64,000 nt of DNA from the NCBI RefSeq assembly GCF_022919135.1, contig NZ_CP095049.1, forward strand, positions 5,398,501 through 5,462,500. The letters run 5' to 3'. Shown here in pieces: positions 34,503 to 42,151 of this stretch; position 1 is the first letter of the stretch, and each line of letters opens with the position of its first letter. The notes below the pieces were generated by a model, which saw only the letters and a program-made list of their open reading frames with translations, was not told the origin of the DNA and searched no databases. This DNA is from Hymenobacter cellulosivorans. Its GTDB lineage: Bacteria > Bacteroidota > Bacteroidia > Cytophagales > Hymenobacteraceae. Both the position numbers and the translations under genes were made by a program.

Positions 34503-36296
34503 TTACATACGCTCCGGCACCTCGATGCCGAGCAGCTTCATGCTGGCCTTGATGGCGCGGCCCGTCTGCACCGACAGCGCCACGCGGAAGGCCCGCTTGG
34601 CCTCGTCGGGCTCCTGCAGCACCTGCACTTCGGCGTAGAAGCGGTTGTAGGCCTTGGCCAGATCGTAGGCGTACTGGGCAACAATGGCGGGTGAGAAGGT
34701 GCGGGCCGCCTCGGTTACCACGTTGGCATAGCGGGCCAGCTCCTCAATCATTTCCCGCTCCGACTTCTGCAAGTCGCCGATGCTCAGGAAGTCCGCGCTG
34801 GTGCTGATACTCATCTGCTCGGCCTTGCGGCGCAGCTGGGCAATCCGGGCGTGGGAGTACTGAATGAACGGCCCCGTGTGCCCTTCCAAGCTTACCGATT
34901 CCTCGGGGTTGAACAGCATCCGCTTCTTGGGGTCGACTTTCAGCAGGTAATACTTCAGGGCGCCCAGGCCCAGGGTATTGAACAACTGGTCCTGCTCGGC
35001 TTCGGTCAGGCCCTCGATTTTGCCTTTTTCCAGGGTAGCGGCTTTGGCGGCTTCCACCACTTCGCGTACCAGTTCGTCGGCATCTACCACCGTGCCTTCC
35101 CGGGTTTTCATCTTGCCCGTGGGCAAATCCACCATGCCGTAGCTCAGGTGGTGAATGGCGGCGGCGTAGGGCTTTTCCAGCTTCTGGAGCGTGGCCTGCA
35201 GCACCTGCATGTGGTAGTTCTGCTCGTCGGCAATAACGTAGATGCTCGAATCGTAGTGGAAATCAGCATACTTCAGCTCGGCCGTGCCCAGGTCCTGGGT
35301 CAGGTACACGCTGGTACCGTCCGAGCGGAGCAGAATCTTCTGGTCCAGGCCTTCGGCAGCCAGGTCCACCCAGGTCGAGCCGTCTTCCTTGCGGTAAAAC
35401 AAGCCCCGGTCCAGGCCTTCCTGCACCCGCTCCTTGCCCAGCAAATACGTGCCCGACTCGTAGTAGAACTTGTCGAAGTCCACGCCAATAGCGGCGTAGG
35501 TGGCGTTGTGGCCTTCGTAGACCCAGCCGTTCATCTGCCGCCACAGGCTCACCACTTCCTCGTCGCCGGCCTCCCACTTCTGCAGCATGTCGCGCGCGTC
35601 GAGCATCAGCGGGGCGGAGGCCTTGGCCTTGTCTTCGGCCACGCCTTCCGCTACGAGCTGCTGCACCTGCTCGCGGTAGTGCTTCTCAAATAGCACGTAG
35701 TACTTGCCCACCAGATGGTCGCCCTTGATACCGTCGCTCTGGGGCGTTTCGGCGTGACCGAAGCGCTGGTAGCCCAGCATCGACTTGCAGATGTGAATAC
35801 CCCGGTCGTTGACCAAGTTCACTTTGGACACGGTGGCGCCGGTGGCTTTCAGAATCTCGGCCACGGAGTAGCCCAGGAAGTTATTGCGCAAGTGGCCCAG
35901 GTGCAAAGGCTTGTTGGTATTCGGCGAGGAATACTCCACTACCACATTCTGGGGGCCGCCAGTGAGCACCGGGGCGCCGTCGGGCTGCTGCACCAGGCTC
36001 TGAAACAGGCTCAGCCACTGCTGGTCGGCCACTTCCAGGTTCAAAAAGCCCTTCACCACGTTGAAGCCGCTGATGCGGGCCTCGTTGGCAGTCAACCATT
36101 CGCCCAGACCCTGCCCGATTTGCTCAGGGCCTTTGCCCAGGACTTTGGTCAAGGAGAAGGTAACGAGCGTGAAGGAGCCCGCGAATTCCTTGCGCGTGGG
36201 CTGAATCACGAGCTGCTCGGGGGCAACGGTAACGCCAAAAACCTGCTGTATGGCCGCGCTCAGCGCCGCTCTGATATCCTGTTCGAGTTGTTGCAC
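34503..36296 (-). CDS. argS: Arginyl-tRNA synthetase
   Basis: A 597-residue class I synthetase. The HIGH motif is SSPNTNKPLHLGHLRNN near residue 120, the MSK-like loop reads GKMKTREGTVVDADEL near residue 398, and the N-terminal Add-1 domain and C-terminal anticodon domain (LSVQTGRAIKASMKLLGIEV) are complete. The start must be the GTG at 36296, as a stop codon lies two codons upstream. It charges tRNA-Arg. The upstream region contains a dispersed repeat and a GTATAC cluster. Confidence 0.96.
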   Translation of the reverse strand: MQQLEQDIRAALSAAIQQVFGVTVAPEQLVIQPTRKEFAGSFTLVTFSLTKVLGKGPEQIGQGLGEWLTANEARISGFNVVKGFLNLEVADQQWLSLFQSLVQQPDGAPVLTGGPQNVVVEYSSPNTNKPLHLGHLRNNFLGYSVAEILKATGATVSKVNLVNDRGIHICKSMLGYQRFGHAETPQSDGIKGDHLVGKYYVLFEKHYREQVQQLVAEGVAEDKAKASAPLMLDARDMLQKWEAGDEEVVSLWRQMNGWVYEGHNATYAAIGVDFDKFYYESGTYLLGKERVQEGLDRGLFYRKEDGSTWVDLAAEGLDQKILLRSDGTSVYLTQDLGTAELKYADFHYDSSIYVIADEQNYHMQVLQATLQKLEKPYAAAIHHLSYGMVDLPTGKMKTREGTVVDADELVREVVEAAKAATLEKGKIEGLTEAEQDQLFNTLGLGALKYYLLKVDPKKRMLFNPEESVSLEGHTGPFIQYSHARIAQLRRKAEQMSISTSADFLSIGDLQKSEREMIEELARYANVVTEAARTFSPAIVAQYAYDLAKAYNRFYAEVQVLQEPDEAKRAFRVALSVQTGRAIKASMKLLGIEVPERM

Positions 36297-36448
36297 GGGG
36301 TGCTAGTTAAAAAGGAGCTCCGCCGTAGGCTCCGGGAAATCCGGCGGATATGCTGGCGCAAAAGTAACGGAAGCCGCGCCGGGTTCAAACACGAACCTGC
36401 AAGGCGGCCGGCAGTCTTTACCTGGCCCGCTTTACAGCTCCCTTCCTC

Positions 36449-36625
36449 TGTCATCCTGAGCCTTAGCATCCCGCGCATTAAGGGGCGTAACCTACCTGCT
36501 CTACCCCATTGCCTGTTCTTTAACAGACAAAAGCCCTTTCCCACCAATGCGGAAAAGGGCTTTTTACATTGAATCATGCTTATCAGGACCGGGAGAAAGG
36601 TCCTTCGCTCTGCTCAGGATGACAG
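36449..36625. repeat. Dispersed inverted repeat with TGTCATCCTGAGC ends
   Basis: Left end CTGTCATCCTGAGC (from 36448) and right end GCTCAGGATGACAG (to 36625) are exact reverse complements; the interior GGTCCTTCGCTCTGCTCAGG echoes repeats common in Bacteroidota genomes. A terminator-like hairpin (AAAAGCCCTTTCCC ... GGAAAAGGGCTTTT) sits at its centre (36528-36564). It lies between arginase and argS, both on the minus strand. Confidence 0.75.
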
Positions 36626-36669
36626 ACGAGTTAGGTTCGGTTCGGAAAAACAACCACCAAACTCGATTG

Positions 36670-36781
36670 GTATACACAGCACGTTTTTTCGACAAAATCG
36701 ATACTTACAGCTAGTATACACATTTTCATAAATGTTCATTCAGTATACTAAACCTCATGAAGTTTGGTATACTGAATGAAC
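36670..36781. promoter_or_regulatory. Cluster of four GTATAC palindromes in an AT-rich patch
   Basis: GTATAC occurs at 36670, 36714, 36743 and 36767. The last two are inside a 48-nt hairpin (36734-36781) whose 20-nt arms differ at one position. The patch is AT-rich in a GC-rich genome and ends 54 bases from the arginase stop. It could be an operator array acting on argS, a remnant of a mobile element, or the arginase terminator. Confidence 0.5.
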
Positions 36782-36834
36782 AATTAAAATTATATGCTTA
36801 CCACGTTCAACCTGCCACAATCAGCGGCAATTCT

Positions 36835-37809
36835 CTACCGGCTAGTCACGTCTTCCATGCGCAGGCGCTCCAGAATGGCATCCGTGGAAGCTTCCAGAAT
36901 ATCGAAGGCATTCTTAGCCATGGTATTCTCGTTGTCCAGGGTCGGGTTAATTTCCACCATTTCGAAGCACACCACCCGGTCGTTTTCCAAGAGGGCGCGG
37001 CACAGGCTGACGGCTTCTTCCACGTTGAGGCCATCCACGACGGGAGTACCGGTGCCTTTCGAAAAGCGCGAGTCTAGGGAGTCCACGTCGAAGCTGATGT
37101 AGACCAGGTCGCAGAAGCGCAGCCGCTCGTAGATTTCGCGGGCCACCTGCCGGGGTCCCTTGGCCTTAAACTCGGGCAGCTTGAAGTTTTTGATGCCCAG
37201 CCGGTCGATGACGGCGTCTTCCTCGTGTTCGGTGTCGCGCACGACGACATATACCAGGTGCTCGGGGCTGAGCTTGGGGCCGGCCTCACCCAGATTCTGC
37301 AGGCGGCGCCAGAAAAACTCGGTTTCCGGGTCCAGCTCGTTGCGCTGGTGCTCACGGTTGTCCTCGTTCAGGGCCATAGCCAGCGGCATGCCGTGAATAT
37401 TGCCCGATGGCGTGGTATAAGGCGAGTGGATATCGGCGTGGGCATCAATCCAAACGACGCCGAGCGTCTTGTAGGGATAAGCCGCCTTGATGCCGGCAAT
37501 GGTGGCGGCGGCATTGCTGTGGTCACCAGCCAGCACTACCGGGAATTCGCCGAACCGGAGCGTTTGCTCGACGGTGCCGGCAATGGCCTTTTGCACGGTG
37601 TACACCGAATCGATGTGCTTGGCAAAAGGAAAATGGTTTTTGTCAAACAAGACCTGGTTCTGATCCGGCACGGCGACGGCGTTGAAGCGGCGGAAATAGT
37701 CAGATCCTTTGTTCAGGCAGGCAATCCGAAGGGCATCAACCCCCAGACTGGCCCCGCGAGTACCGGCCCCGAGTTCGGAGCGGACTTCGATGAGCTTGAT
37801 GCGACGCAT
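36835..37809 (-). CDS. Arginase/agmatinase family hydrolase
   Basis: A 324-residue binuclear-manganese ureohydrolase. Metal-binding motifs: LAGDHSNAAA (His), VVWIDAHADIHSP (DxHxD) and ISFDVDSLDSRFS (DxD). The substrate is arginine (to ornithine and urea) or agmatine (to putrescine and urea). The divergent neighbour, arginine decarboxylase, makes agmatine, so a polyamine role is plausible, but the sequence alone does not settle it. Length and motif spacing are typical. Confidence 0.88.
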   Translation of the reverse strand: MRRIKLIEVRSELGAGTRGASLGVDALRIACLNKGSDYFRRFNAVAVPDQNQVLFDKNHFPFAKHIDSVYTVQKAIAGTVEQTLRFGEFPVVLAGDHSNAAATIAGIKAAYPYKTLGVVWIDAHADIHSPYTTPSGNIHGMPLAMALNEDNREHQRNELDPETEFFWRRLQNLGEAGPKLSPEHLVYVVVRDTEHEEDAVIDRLGIKNFKLPEFKAKGPRQVAREIYERLRFCDLVYISFDVDSLDSRFSKGTGTPVVDGLNVEEAVSLCRALLENDRVVCFEMVEINPTLDNENTMAKNAFDILEASTDAILERLRMEDVTSR

Positions 37810-37930
37810 ATTTACATGGGCAGAAAAAAGTTAAATGGTTCTGATGCTTGCCGATTGATGGGCCCCCGACCCCCTCAGGCTTGGCGCGGACAGACCTTCC
37901 GCCGCGACCAACGAACAAAGCATAACCAAA

Positions 37931-38066
37931 ACCCCGCGCGCGGGGTATCTTTGCGGGCACTAAGTTCGGAAAGTTGGTTGTTAGTTGCTAGTTGTCGGTT
38001 GTCAGAATTGTTCTGCTTACTGCCAACCAACGGCCCCACTACCAACCGACAACCAGCAACTGACAA
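37931..38066 (+). promoter_or_regulatory. Promoter and structured 5' leader of the arginine decarboxylase gene
   Basis: A perfect 16-bp palindrome ACCCCGCGCGCGGGGT (37931-37946) touches a consensus -7 box TATCTTTG (37946-37953). The leader then holds 24-nt arms, 37978-38001 and 38043-38066, complementary at 22 positions and rich in GTTG/CAAC. The structure ends 12 bases before the ATG at 38079. It may be a dispersed repeat or a translational control element. Confidence 0.55.
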
Positions 38067-38078
38067 CTAACCTCGTCA

Positions 38079-39479
38079 ATGGATACCTACCACGACCTGA
38101 TTTCCCAAACCTTCGATTTTCCAACCCAGGAGTTTCACGTCGAGCAGAATGAGCTGCGCTTCCACGACATCGACCTGATGGCGCTGGTAGAAAAGTACGG
38201 CACGCCGTTGCGCCTCACCTATTTGCCCAAAATCACCTCCCAGATCCAACGGGCCAAGGAGTGGTTTCGGGTCGGCATTGAAAAAACCGGCTACCAGGGC
38301 CAGTATTCCTACGCCTACTGCACCAAGGCCTCCCACTTCAGCTTCGTGGTGGAAGAGGCCCTGAAAAACGGCGTCCATATCGAAACCTCGTCCTGGTTCG
38401 ACACCAATATCATCCGGGCCATGTACGACAAGGGCCGGGTGACCAAGGACACCTACATTATCTGCAACGGCTTCAAGCCCGAAGCCTACAAGTCGGAAAT
38501 CACGCGCCTCATCAACGACGGGTTCGTGAACTGCATGCCCATCCTGGACTCGCCCAACGAGGTGGAATACTACCACGACAACGTGCGCGAGAAGTGCAAC
38601 CTGGGCATGCGCCTGGCCTCCGATGAGGAGCCCCGCTTCCAGTTCTACACCTCCCGCCTGGGCATCCGTTACGCCGACGCTATTCCGCTTTACGAGCAGA
38701 AAATCAAGGATGACCCGCGCTTCGAGCTCACGATGCTGCATTACTTCATCAACACCGGCATCAAGGACACGTCCTACTACTGGTCGGAGCTGAGCCGCTT
38801 CGTGCACAAGTACTGCGAGCTGCGCAAGGTGTGCCCCACGCTGACCACCATCGACATCGGCGGCGGCCTGCCCATCCAGACTTCCATTCAGAAGGAGTAC
38901 GACTACCCCTACATGATTGAGGAAATCCTGCGCACCATCAAGCGGATTTGCGGGGAGGAAGGCGTGCCCGAGCCCAATATCTTCACCGAGTTCGGCATTT
39001 TCACCGTGGGCGAGTCAGGCGCGACCATCTACAGCATTCTGGATGAGAAGCTGCAGAACGACAAGGAGCTCTGGTACATGATTGACGGCTCGTTTATCAC
39101 TAACCTGCCCGACACCTGGGCCCTGAACCAGCGTTTTATCATGCTGGCTCTGAACGGCTGGGAGAAAAAGTACAAGAAGATTCAGCTTGGCGGCTTGACC
39201 TGCGACTCCCAGGATTACTACAACGCCGAGAAGCACATCTATCAGGTGTTCTTGCCCGAGCGTAAGCCCGCCGACGCTCAGCCGCTCTACGTGGGCTTCT
39301 TCCATACCGGGGCCTACCAGGAAAGCCTCTCGGGCTACGGCGGCATTAAACACTGCCTGATTCCGGCCCCGAAAATGGTCATTCTGGACCGCGACGCCGA
39401 CGGTAACCTCACCGACCGGGTGTTTGCCGAGCAGCAGGAAGGCGAATCGATGATGCGGATTCTGGGCTACCAGAGTTAA
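38079..39479 (+). CDS. speA: Biosynthetic arginine decarboxylase (PLP, alanine-racemase fold)
   Basis: A 466-residue fold-type III PLP decarboxylase converting arginine to agmatine. The PLP Lys is in YSYAYCTKASHFSFVVEEAL, the Gly-rich phosphate-binding loop is TIDIGGGLPIQ, and the C-terminal active-site Cys motif is GGLTCDSQDYYN. It is shorter than enterobacterial SpeA and matches the Bacteroidota form. It is divergent from the arginase-family gene; agmatine would feed putrescine and spermidine synthesis. Confidence 0.88.
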   Translation: MDTYHDLISQTFDFPTQEFHVEQNELRFHDIDLMALVEKYGTPLRLTYLPKITSQIQRAKEWFRVGIEKTGYQGQYSYAYCTKASHFSFVVEEALKNGVHIETSSWFDTNIIRAMYDKGRVTKDTYIICNGFKPEAYKSEITRLINDGFVNCMPILDSPNEVEYYHDNVREKCNLGMRLASDEEPRFQFYTSRLGIRYADAIPLYEQKIKDDPRFELTMLHYFINTGIKDTSYYWSELSRFVHKYCELRKVCPTLTTIDIGGGLPIQTSIQKEYDYPYMIEEILRTIKRICGEEGVPEPNIFTEFGIFTVGESGATIYSILDEKLQNDKELWYMIDGSFITNLPDTWALNQRFIMLALNGWEKKYKKIQLGGLTCDSQDYYNAEKHIYQVFLPERKPADAQPLYVGFFHTGAYQESLSGYGGIKHCLIPAPKMVILDRDADGNLTDRVFAEQQEGESMMRILGYQS

Positions 39480-39492
39480 AATAACGCTGTAA

Positions 39493-39530
39493 ATTTCTGG
39501 TCCGGATGGTTGAAGGTCCGGACCAGAAAT
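39493..39530 (+). terminator. Terminator of speA
   Basis: Perfect 14-bp arms ATTTCTGGTCCGGA / TCCGGACCAGAAAT with a 10-base loop, 13 bases after the speA stop. The T run is weak. Confidence 0.7.
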
Positions 39531-39532
39531 TG

Positions 39533-39540
39533 TACTTTTG
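39533..39540 (+). promoter_or_regulatory. Bacteroidota promoter for the first tiny lipoprotein
   Basis: TACTTTTG matches TAnnTTTG. A GTTG 20 bases upstream fits the -33 element. It lies 45 bases before the ATG and directly follows the speA terminator. Confidence 0.55.
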
Positions 39541-39584
39541 GTGCTGAACTAGTTTCTCTTACAACACTTTTGGTTTTTCCTGGG

Positions 39585-39737
39585 ATGAAAAAGCTACTCT
39601 TATTGGCCTCCGTGGCCCTAGTTGGTCTGAGCGCCTGCAACAAGACGAAATGCCCCGCTTACAGCAGCATGAAAGACGCGAACCGCGTCTCGTCGACCAT
39701 CACCGCCACCACGGCTACGCCCACTGAGCGCCAGTAG
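39585..39737 (+). CDS. Tiny lipoprotein with C-x-x-x-C-P-A-Y motif (copy 1)
   Basis: A 50-residue protein: signal MKKLLLLASVALVGLSAC with lipobox LSAC, then NKTKCPAYSS and a Ser/Thr-rich tail ending in ERQ. The mature part is only about 33 residues. A paralogue follows at 39945. It has its own promoter and terminator. Function unknown; such small lipoproteins usually sit in the outer membrane. Confidence 0.8.
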   Translation: MKKLLLLASVALVGLSACNKTKCPAYSSMKDANRVSSTITATTATPTERQ

Positions 39738-39773
39738 GTTTCGGTAGCTTTTGAGCTAGTCCCGGCCTGATAT

Positions 39774-39810
39774 ACGCCGGCTTTCTGCTTAGCAGGAAGC
39801 CGGCGTTTTG
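39774..39810 (+). terminator. Terminator after the first tiny lipoprotein
   Basis: ACGCCGGCTTTCTGC / GCAGGAAGCCGGCGT (one G-U pair) with a three-base loop, followed by TTTG. Confidence 0.8.
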
Positions 39811-39873
39811 TTTGGATGAAATCGGCTGGGCCAACAGTGAACGAATGAGTACAATTTGAAGGTTAGGAAATCG

Positions 39874-39887
39874 TTACCAATTGGTAA
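39874..39887. promoter_or_regulatory. 14-bp perfect palindrome, possible operator
   Basis: TTACCAATTGGTAA lies 57 bases before the second tiny lipoprotein and is flanked by imperfectly symmetric GGAAATCG and ATCATTTCC. It looks like a repressor or activator site near the promoter. This is inferred from symmetry only. Confidence 0.4.
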
Positions 39888-39944
39888 ATCATTTCCCACC
39901 TCTTCCATTCGCGTATTGCCTAATACTGTAGATTGTACTTAAGC

Positions 39945-40094
39945 ATGAAAAAACTGTTGATTGCAGCTGTTGGATGCCTCTCTTTCTTCAGCTCCTGCCG
40001 CACGAAGTGCCCGGCCTACTCCGCCACGAAACCCGCTACCCAAGTTGCCGAGCCCATCACGGCCAGCAACGAGCAAACGCCGGTTCGCCAGTAA
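39945..40094 (+). CDS. Tiny lipoprotein with C-x-x-x-C-P-A-Y motif (copy 2)
   Basis: A 49-residue paralogue of the preceding gene: MKKLLIAAVGCLSFFSSC signal, then RTKCPAYSATKPAT and an end in PVRQ. Shared features are the lipid Cys, TKCPAYS, the acidic/Thr-rich tail and the final R-Q. Divergence outside those positions suggests an old tandem duplication kept by selection. It is shorter than the usual gene-calling cut-off, so it may be missed in annotations. Confidence 0.75.
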   Translation: MKKLLIAAVGCLSFFSSCRTKCPAYSATKPATQVAEPITASNEQTPVRQ

Positions 40095-40117
40095 TTTTTG
40101 GCTTTCTCTACTATGGT

Positions 40118-40157
40118 AAGAGCCGATTTCCGCAGCGGAAATCGGCTCTTGGTTTTT
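40118..40157 (+). terminator. Terminator after the second tiny lipoprotein
   Basis: AAGAGCCGATTTCCG / CGGAAATCGGCTCTT followed by a T-rich stretch. It lies between convergent genes and would also serve the minus-strand phosphatase gene. Confidence 0.82.
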
Positions 40158-40172
40158 AGGGCCACTACCGAA

Positions 40173-40712
40173 TCAAAGTCCTGCGAGAATAATATCCGTA
40201 GCCCCGCGCAAATCGGGAGCGTACAGCGCGGGGCGGACTTCCTCGCCCTCCCCTACCAAAATACCCCGCACGCCCACCTTGGCGCCAGCCTGCAGGTCGC
40301 GGAGCCGGTCGCCGACAATCCAGCTCTGGGCCGGGTCGATGCGGAAGCGGGCTATGGCTTTTTCCAGCATCAGCGAGTCGGGCTTGCGCATCAATGACTC
40401 GCTCACGCTGGGGTGGGCACTGGCGAAGTAAAAGGCGTCAATGGCATTATCACAGGCTTGCTGCAGCTTCTGGTGGCAGGCGTGCACCTGCTGAGCCGTA
40501 TACAAGCCCTTGGCAATACCGGCCTGGTTGGTGACCACAATCAGGCGGTAACCGGCGGCTTTGAGGCGGGCTAGGCTTTCGGGCACGCCGGCGGCAATGA
40601 CAAATTCCTCCAGCTGCCACACGTAGTGGCCGATTTCGTGGTTCAAAACGCCGTCCCGGTCCAGAAACACGGCTTTGGCACGAGAGGTGGGCTCAACTGC
40701 ATCTGTAATCAT
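40173..40712 (-). CDS. HAD-IIIA phosphatase, GmhB-like
   Basis: A 179-residue HAD hydrolase of the histidinol-phosphatase/heptose-bisphosphatase type. Motif I is VFLDRDGVLNHE, motif II IVVTNQAGIAKG, motif III around KPDSLMLEKAI and motif IV WIVGDRLRDLQAGAKVG. True GmhB binds a structural zinc through Cys residues in the loop after motif II; here that loop (FASAHPSVSESLMRKP) has none. Substrate is therefore uncertain: heptose bisphosphate for LPS cores or another sugar phosphate. Confidence 0.82.
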   Translation of the reverse strand: MITDAVEPTSRAKAVFLDRDGVLNHEIGHYVWQLEEFVIAAGVPESLARLKAAGYRLIVVTNQAGIAKGLYTAQQVHACHQKLQQACDNAIDAFYFASAHPSVSESLMRKPDSLMLEKAIARFRIDPAQSWIVGDRLRDLQAGAKVGVRGILVGEGEEVRPALYAPDLRGATDIILAGL

Positions 40713-40796
40713 ACGGCCAAAGCTACGGATTACGGCCTGAGGGCACCTAACTGCCCGGCGCGGGTTACCTTTACGGCATATTAACGGTAGTGCACC

Positions 40797-42131
40797 ATGC
40801 GGATTGCAATTCTTGGGGGCGGTATTTCGGGCCTTACTCTGGCCTTTTACCTGCAGCGGGCCGGTGTGGCCTACGACCTATTTGATGCCAGCCCCTTGCC
40901 CGGCGGCAATATCCGCTCCGAACACCACGACGGCTACCTGCTCGAAACCGGCCCCAATTCTCTGCAGCTCAGCGACGAGCTCAGTGACTTACTCGAACAC
41001 GCAGGCCTCACCGACCAGCTGCAGGACACGGCAGCTGTGAGTGCCAACCGCTACGTGTTGCGGGCGGGTAAGTACCAGCAGCTGCCCGGCTCTCCGCCCG
41101 GTCTGCTGCTGAGCGGCTTCTTTAGTCTGAAGGCCAAGTTCAACATCCTGCGCGAACTACGCCGCCCGGTACAAACGCCAGACCCTACCGAAACCCTGGC
41201 TGGCTTCTTCCGCCGCCGCTTCGGCCCCGAAATCGTGGATTACGCCCTGAACCCCTTCATTTCGGGCATTTACGCCGGCGACCCGGAGCAGCTGTTGGTG
41301 CACAAGACTTTCCCCAGGATGGTGGAACTGGAACAGACCCACGGCTCGGTGCTCAAGGGCCTGGCTAAAAGCGGCACACCCGGCACCCGGCGCCGCATCA
41401 TCACCCTGCGCGACGGGCTGCAAACCTTGCCCAAAACCCTGGCGGCTCAGCTCACCAATGCCCACTTCGGCACGGCCGTAACCCAGCTAACCCGCACCCC
41501 GGAAGGCCAGTACCAGCTGACGACCAACGGCGAAACTCAGCCCGCTACGCCCTACTCGGCCGTGGTGCTGGCCCTGCCTACCTACGCGGCAGCACCATTG
41601 CTGCAGCCGCTGTATCCCGCGGCCGCGGCCGCGCTGGAGGCCGTGTATCACCCGCCAATGACGGCCGTGTATACGGCCTACCACCGCGCCGACGTAGCTC
41701 ACCCGCTCGATGGTTTTGGGGCCCTGCATCCCAAAGTAGAGCAGCCTTACGCCGCCGGCAGCATCTGGACTAGCTCCATTTACCCAAATCGGGTGCCCGA
41801 CGGACACGTTTTGTTTACCACGTTTGTTGGAGGTACGCAGTACGAGGCGCAGGCGCGGCAACCGGCCGAGCAGCAGCTGGCCCAGGTGCACGCCGAGTTG
41901 AGCCGTTTTTACGGCGTCCGGGCAGTGCAACCCCTGTGGCAATACCGGTACTCTTGGGAGCGGGCCATTCCGCAGTTCGACCACCGCATCGTGGCGGCGC
42001 ACGCGGCGGCCGATGCCCTGGTGGCCGACGGTATTTACAGCACGGCCAACTGGCGGGCCGGTGTGGGCGTGCCCGATTGCATTCGCCACGCTCGGACCTT
42101 GGCCGAAAAAATTGCGCAGGGCGCAAACTGA
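40797..42131 (+). CDS. hemG: Protoporphyrinogen oxidase (HemY type)
   Basis: A 444-residue FAD-dependent amine-oxidase-fold enzyme that oxidises protoporphyrinogen IX in haem synthesis. The FAD-binding loop is IAILGGGISGLTLAFYLQRA, followed by GGNIRSEHHDGYLLETGPN. RRFGPEIVDYALNPFISGIY and the C-terminal NWRAGVGVPDCI are characteristic of the HemY/PPOX family. The gene is sometimes called hemY. A TACCTTTA box lies at 40766. The GT2 gene follows after only 20 bases. Confidence 0.92.
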   Translation: MRIAILGGGISGLTLAFYLQRAGVAYDLFDASPLPGGNIRSEHHDGYLLETGPNSLQLSDELSDLLEHAGLTDQLQDTAAVSANRYVLRAGKYQQLPGSPPGLLLSGFFSLKAKFNILRELRRPVQTPDPTETLAGFFRRRFGPEIVDYALNPFISGIYAGDPEQLLVHKTFPRMVELEQTHGSVLKGLAKSGTPGTRRRIITLRDGLQTLPKTLAAQLTNAHFGTAVTQLTRTPEGQYQLTTNGETQPATPYSAVVLALPTYAAAPLLQPLYPAAAAALEAVYHPPMTAVYTAYHRADVAHPLDGFGALHPKVEQPYAAGSIWTSSIYPNRVPDGHVLFTTFVGGTQYEAQARQPAEQQLAQVHAELSRFYGVRAVQPLWQYRYSWERAIPQFDHRIVAAHAAADALVADGIYSTANWRAGVGVPDCIRHARTLAEKIAQGAN

Positions 42132-42136
42132 ATCTT

Positions 42137-42144
42137 TATCTTTG
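42137..42144 (+). promoter_or_regulatory. Putative -7 box before the GT2 gene
   Basis: TATCTTTG matches TAnnTTTG but lies only seven bases before the ATG, so it would yield a leaderless or near-leaderless transcript. It may be chance. Confidence 0.3.
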
Positions 42145-42151
42145 ACCAACT

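Noticed and set aside
36757..37077. Plus-strand frame starting in the GTATAC hairpin
   Set aside because: All but the first 25 codons are antisense to the arginase-family gene, which has clear metal-binding motifs.
42137..42144. Strong independent promoter for the GT2 gene
   Set aside because: The box is only seven bases from the ATG and the gene is 20 bases after hemG, so read-through from hemG is more likely; kept only as a low-confidence feature.
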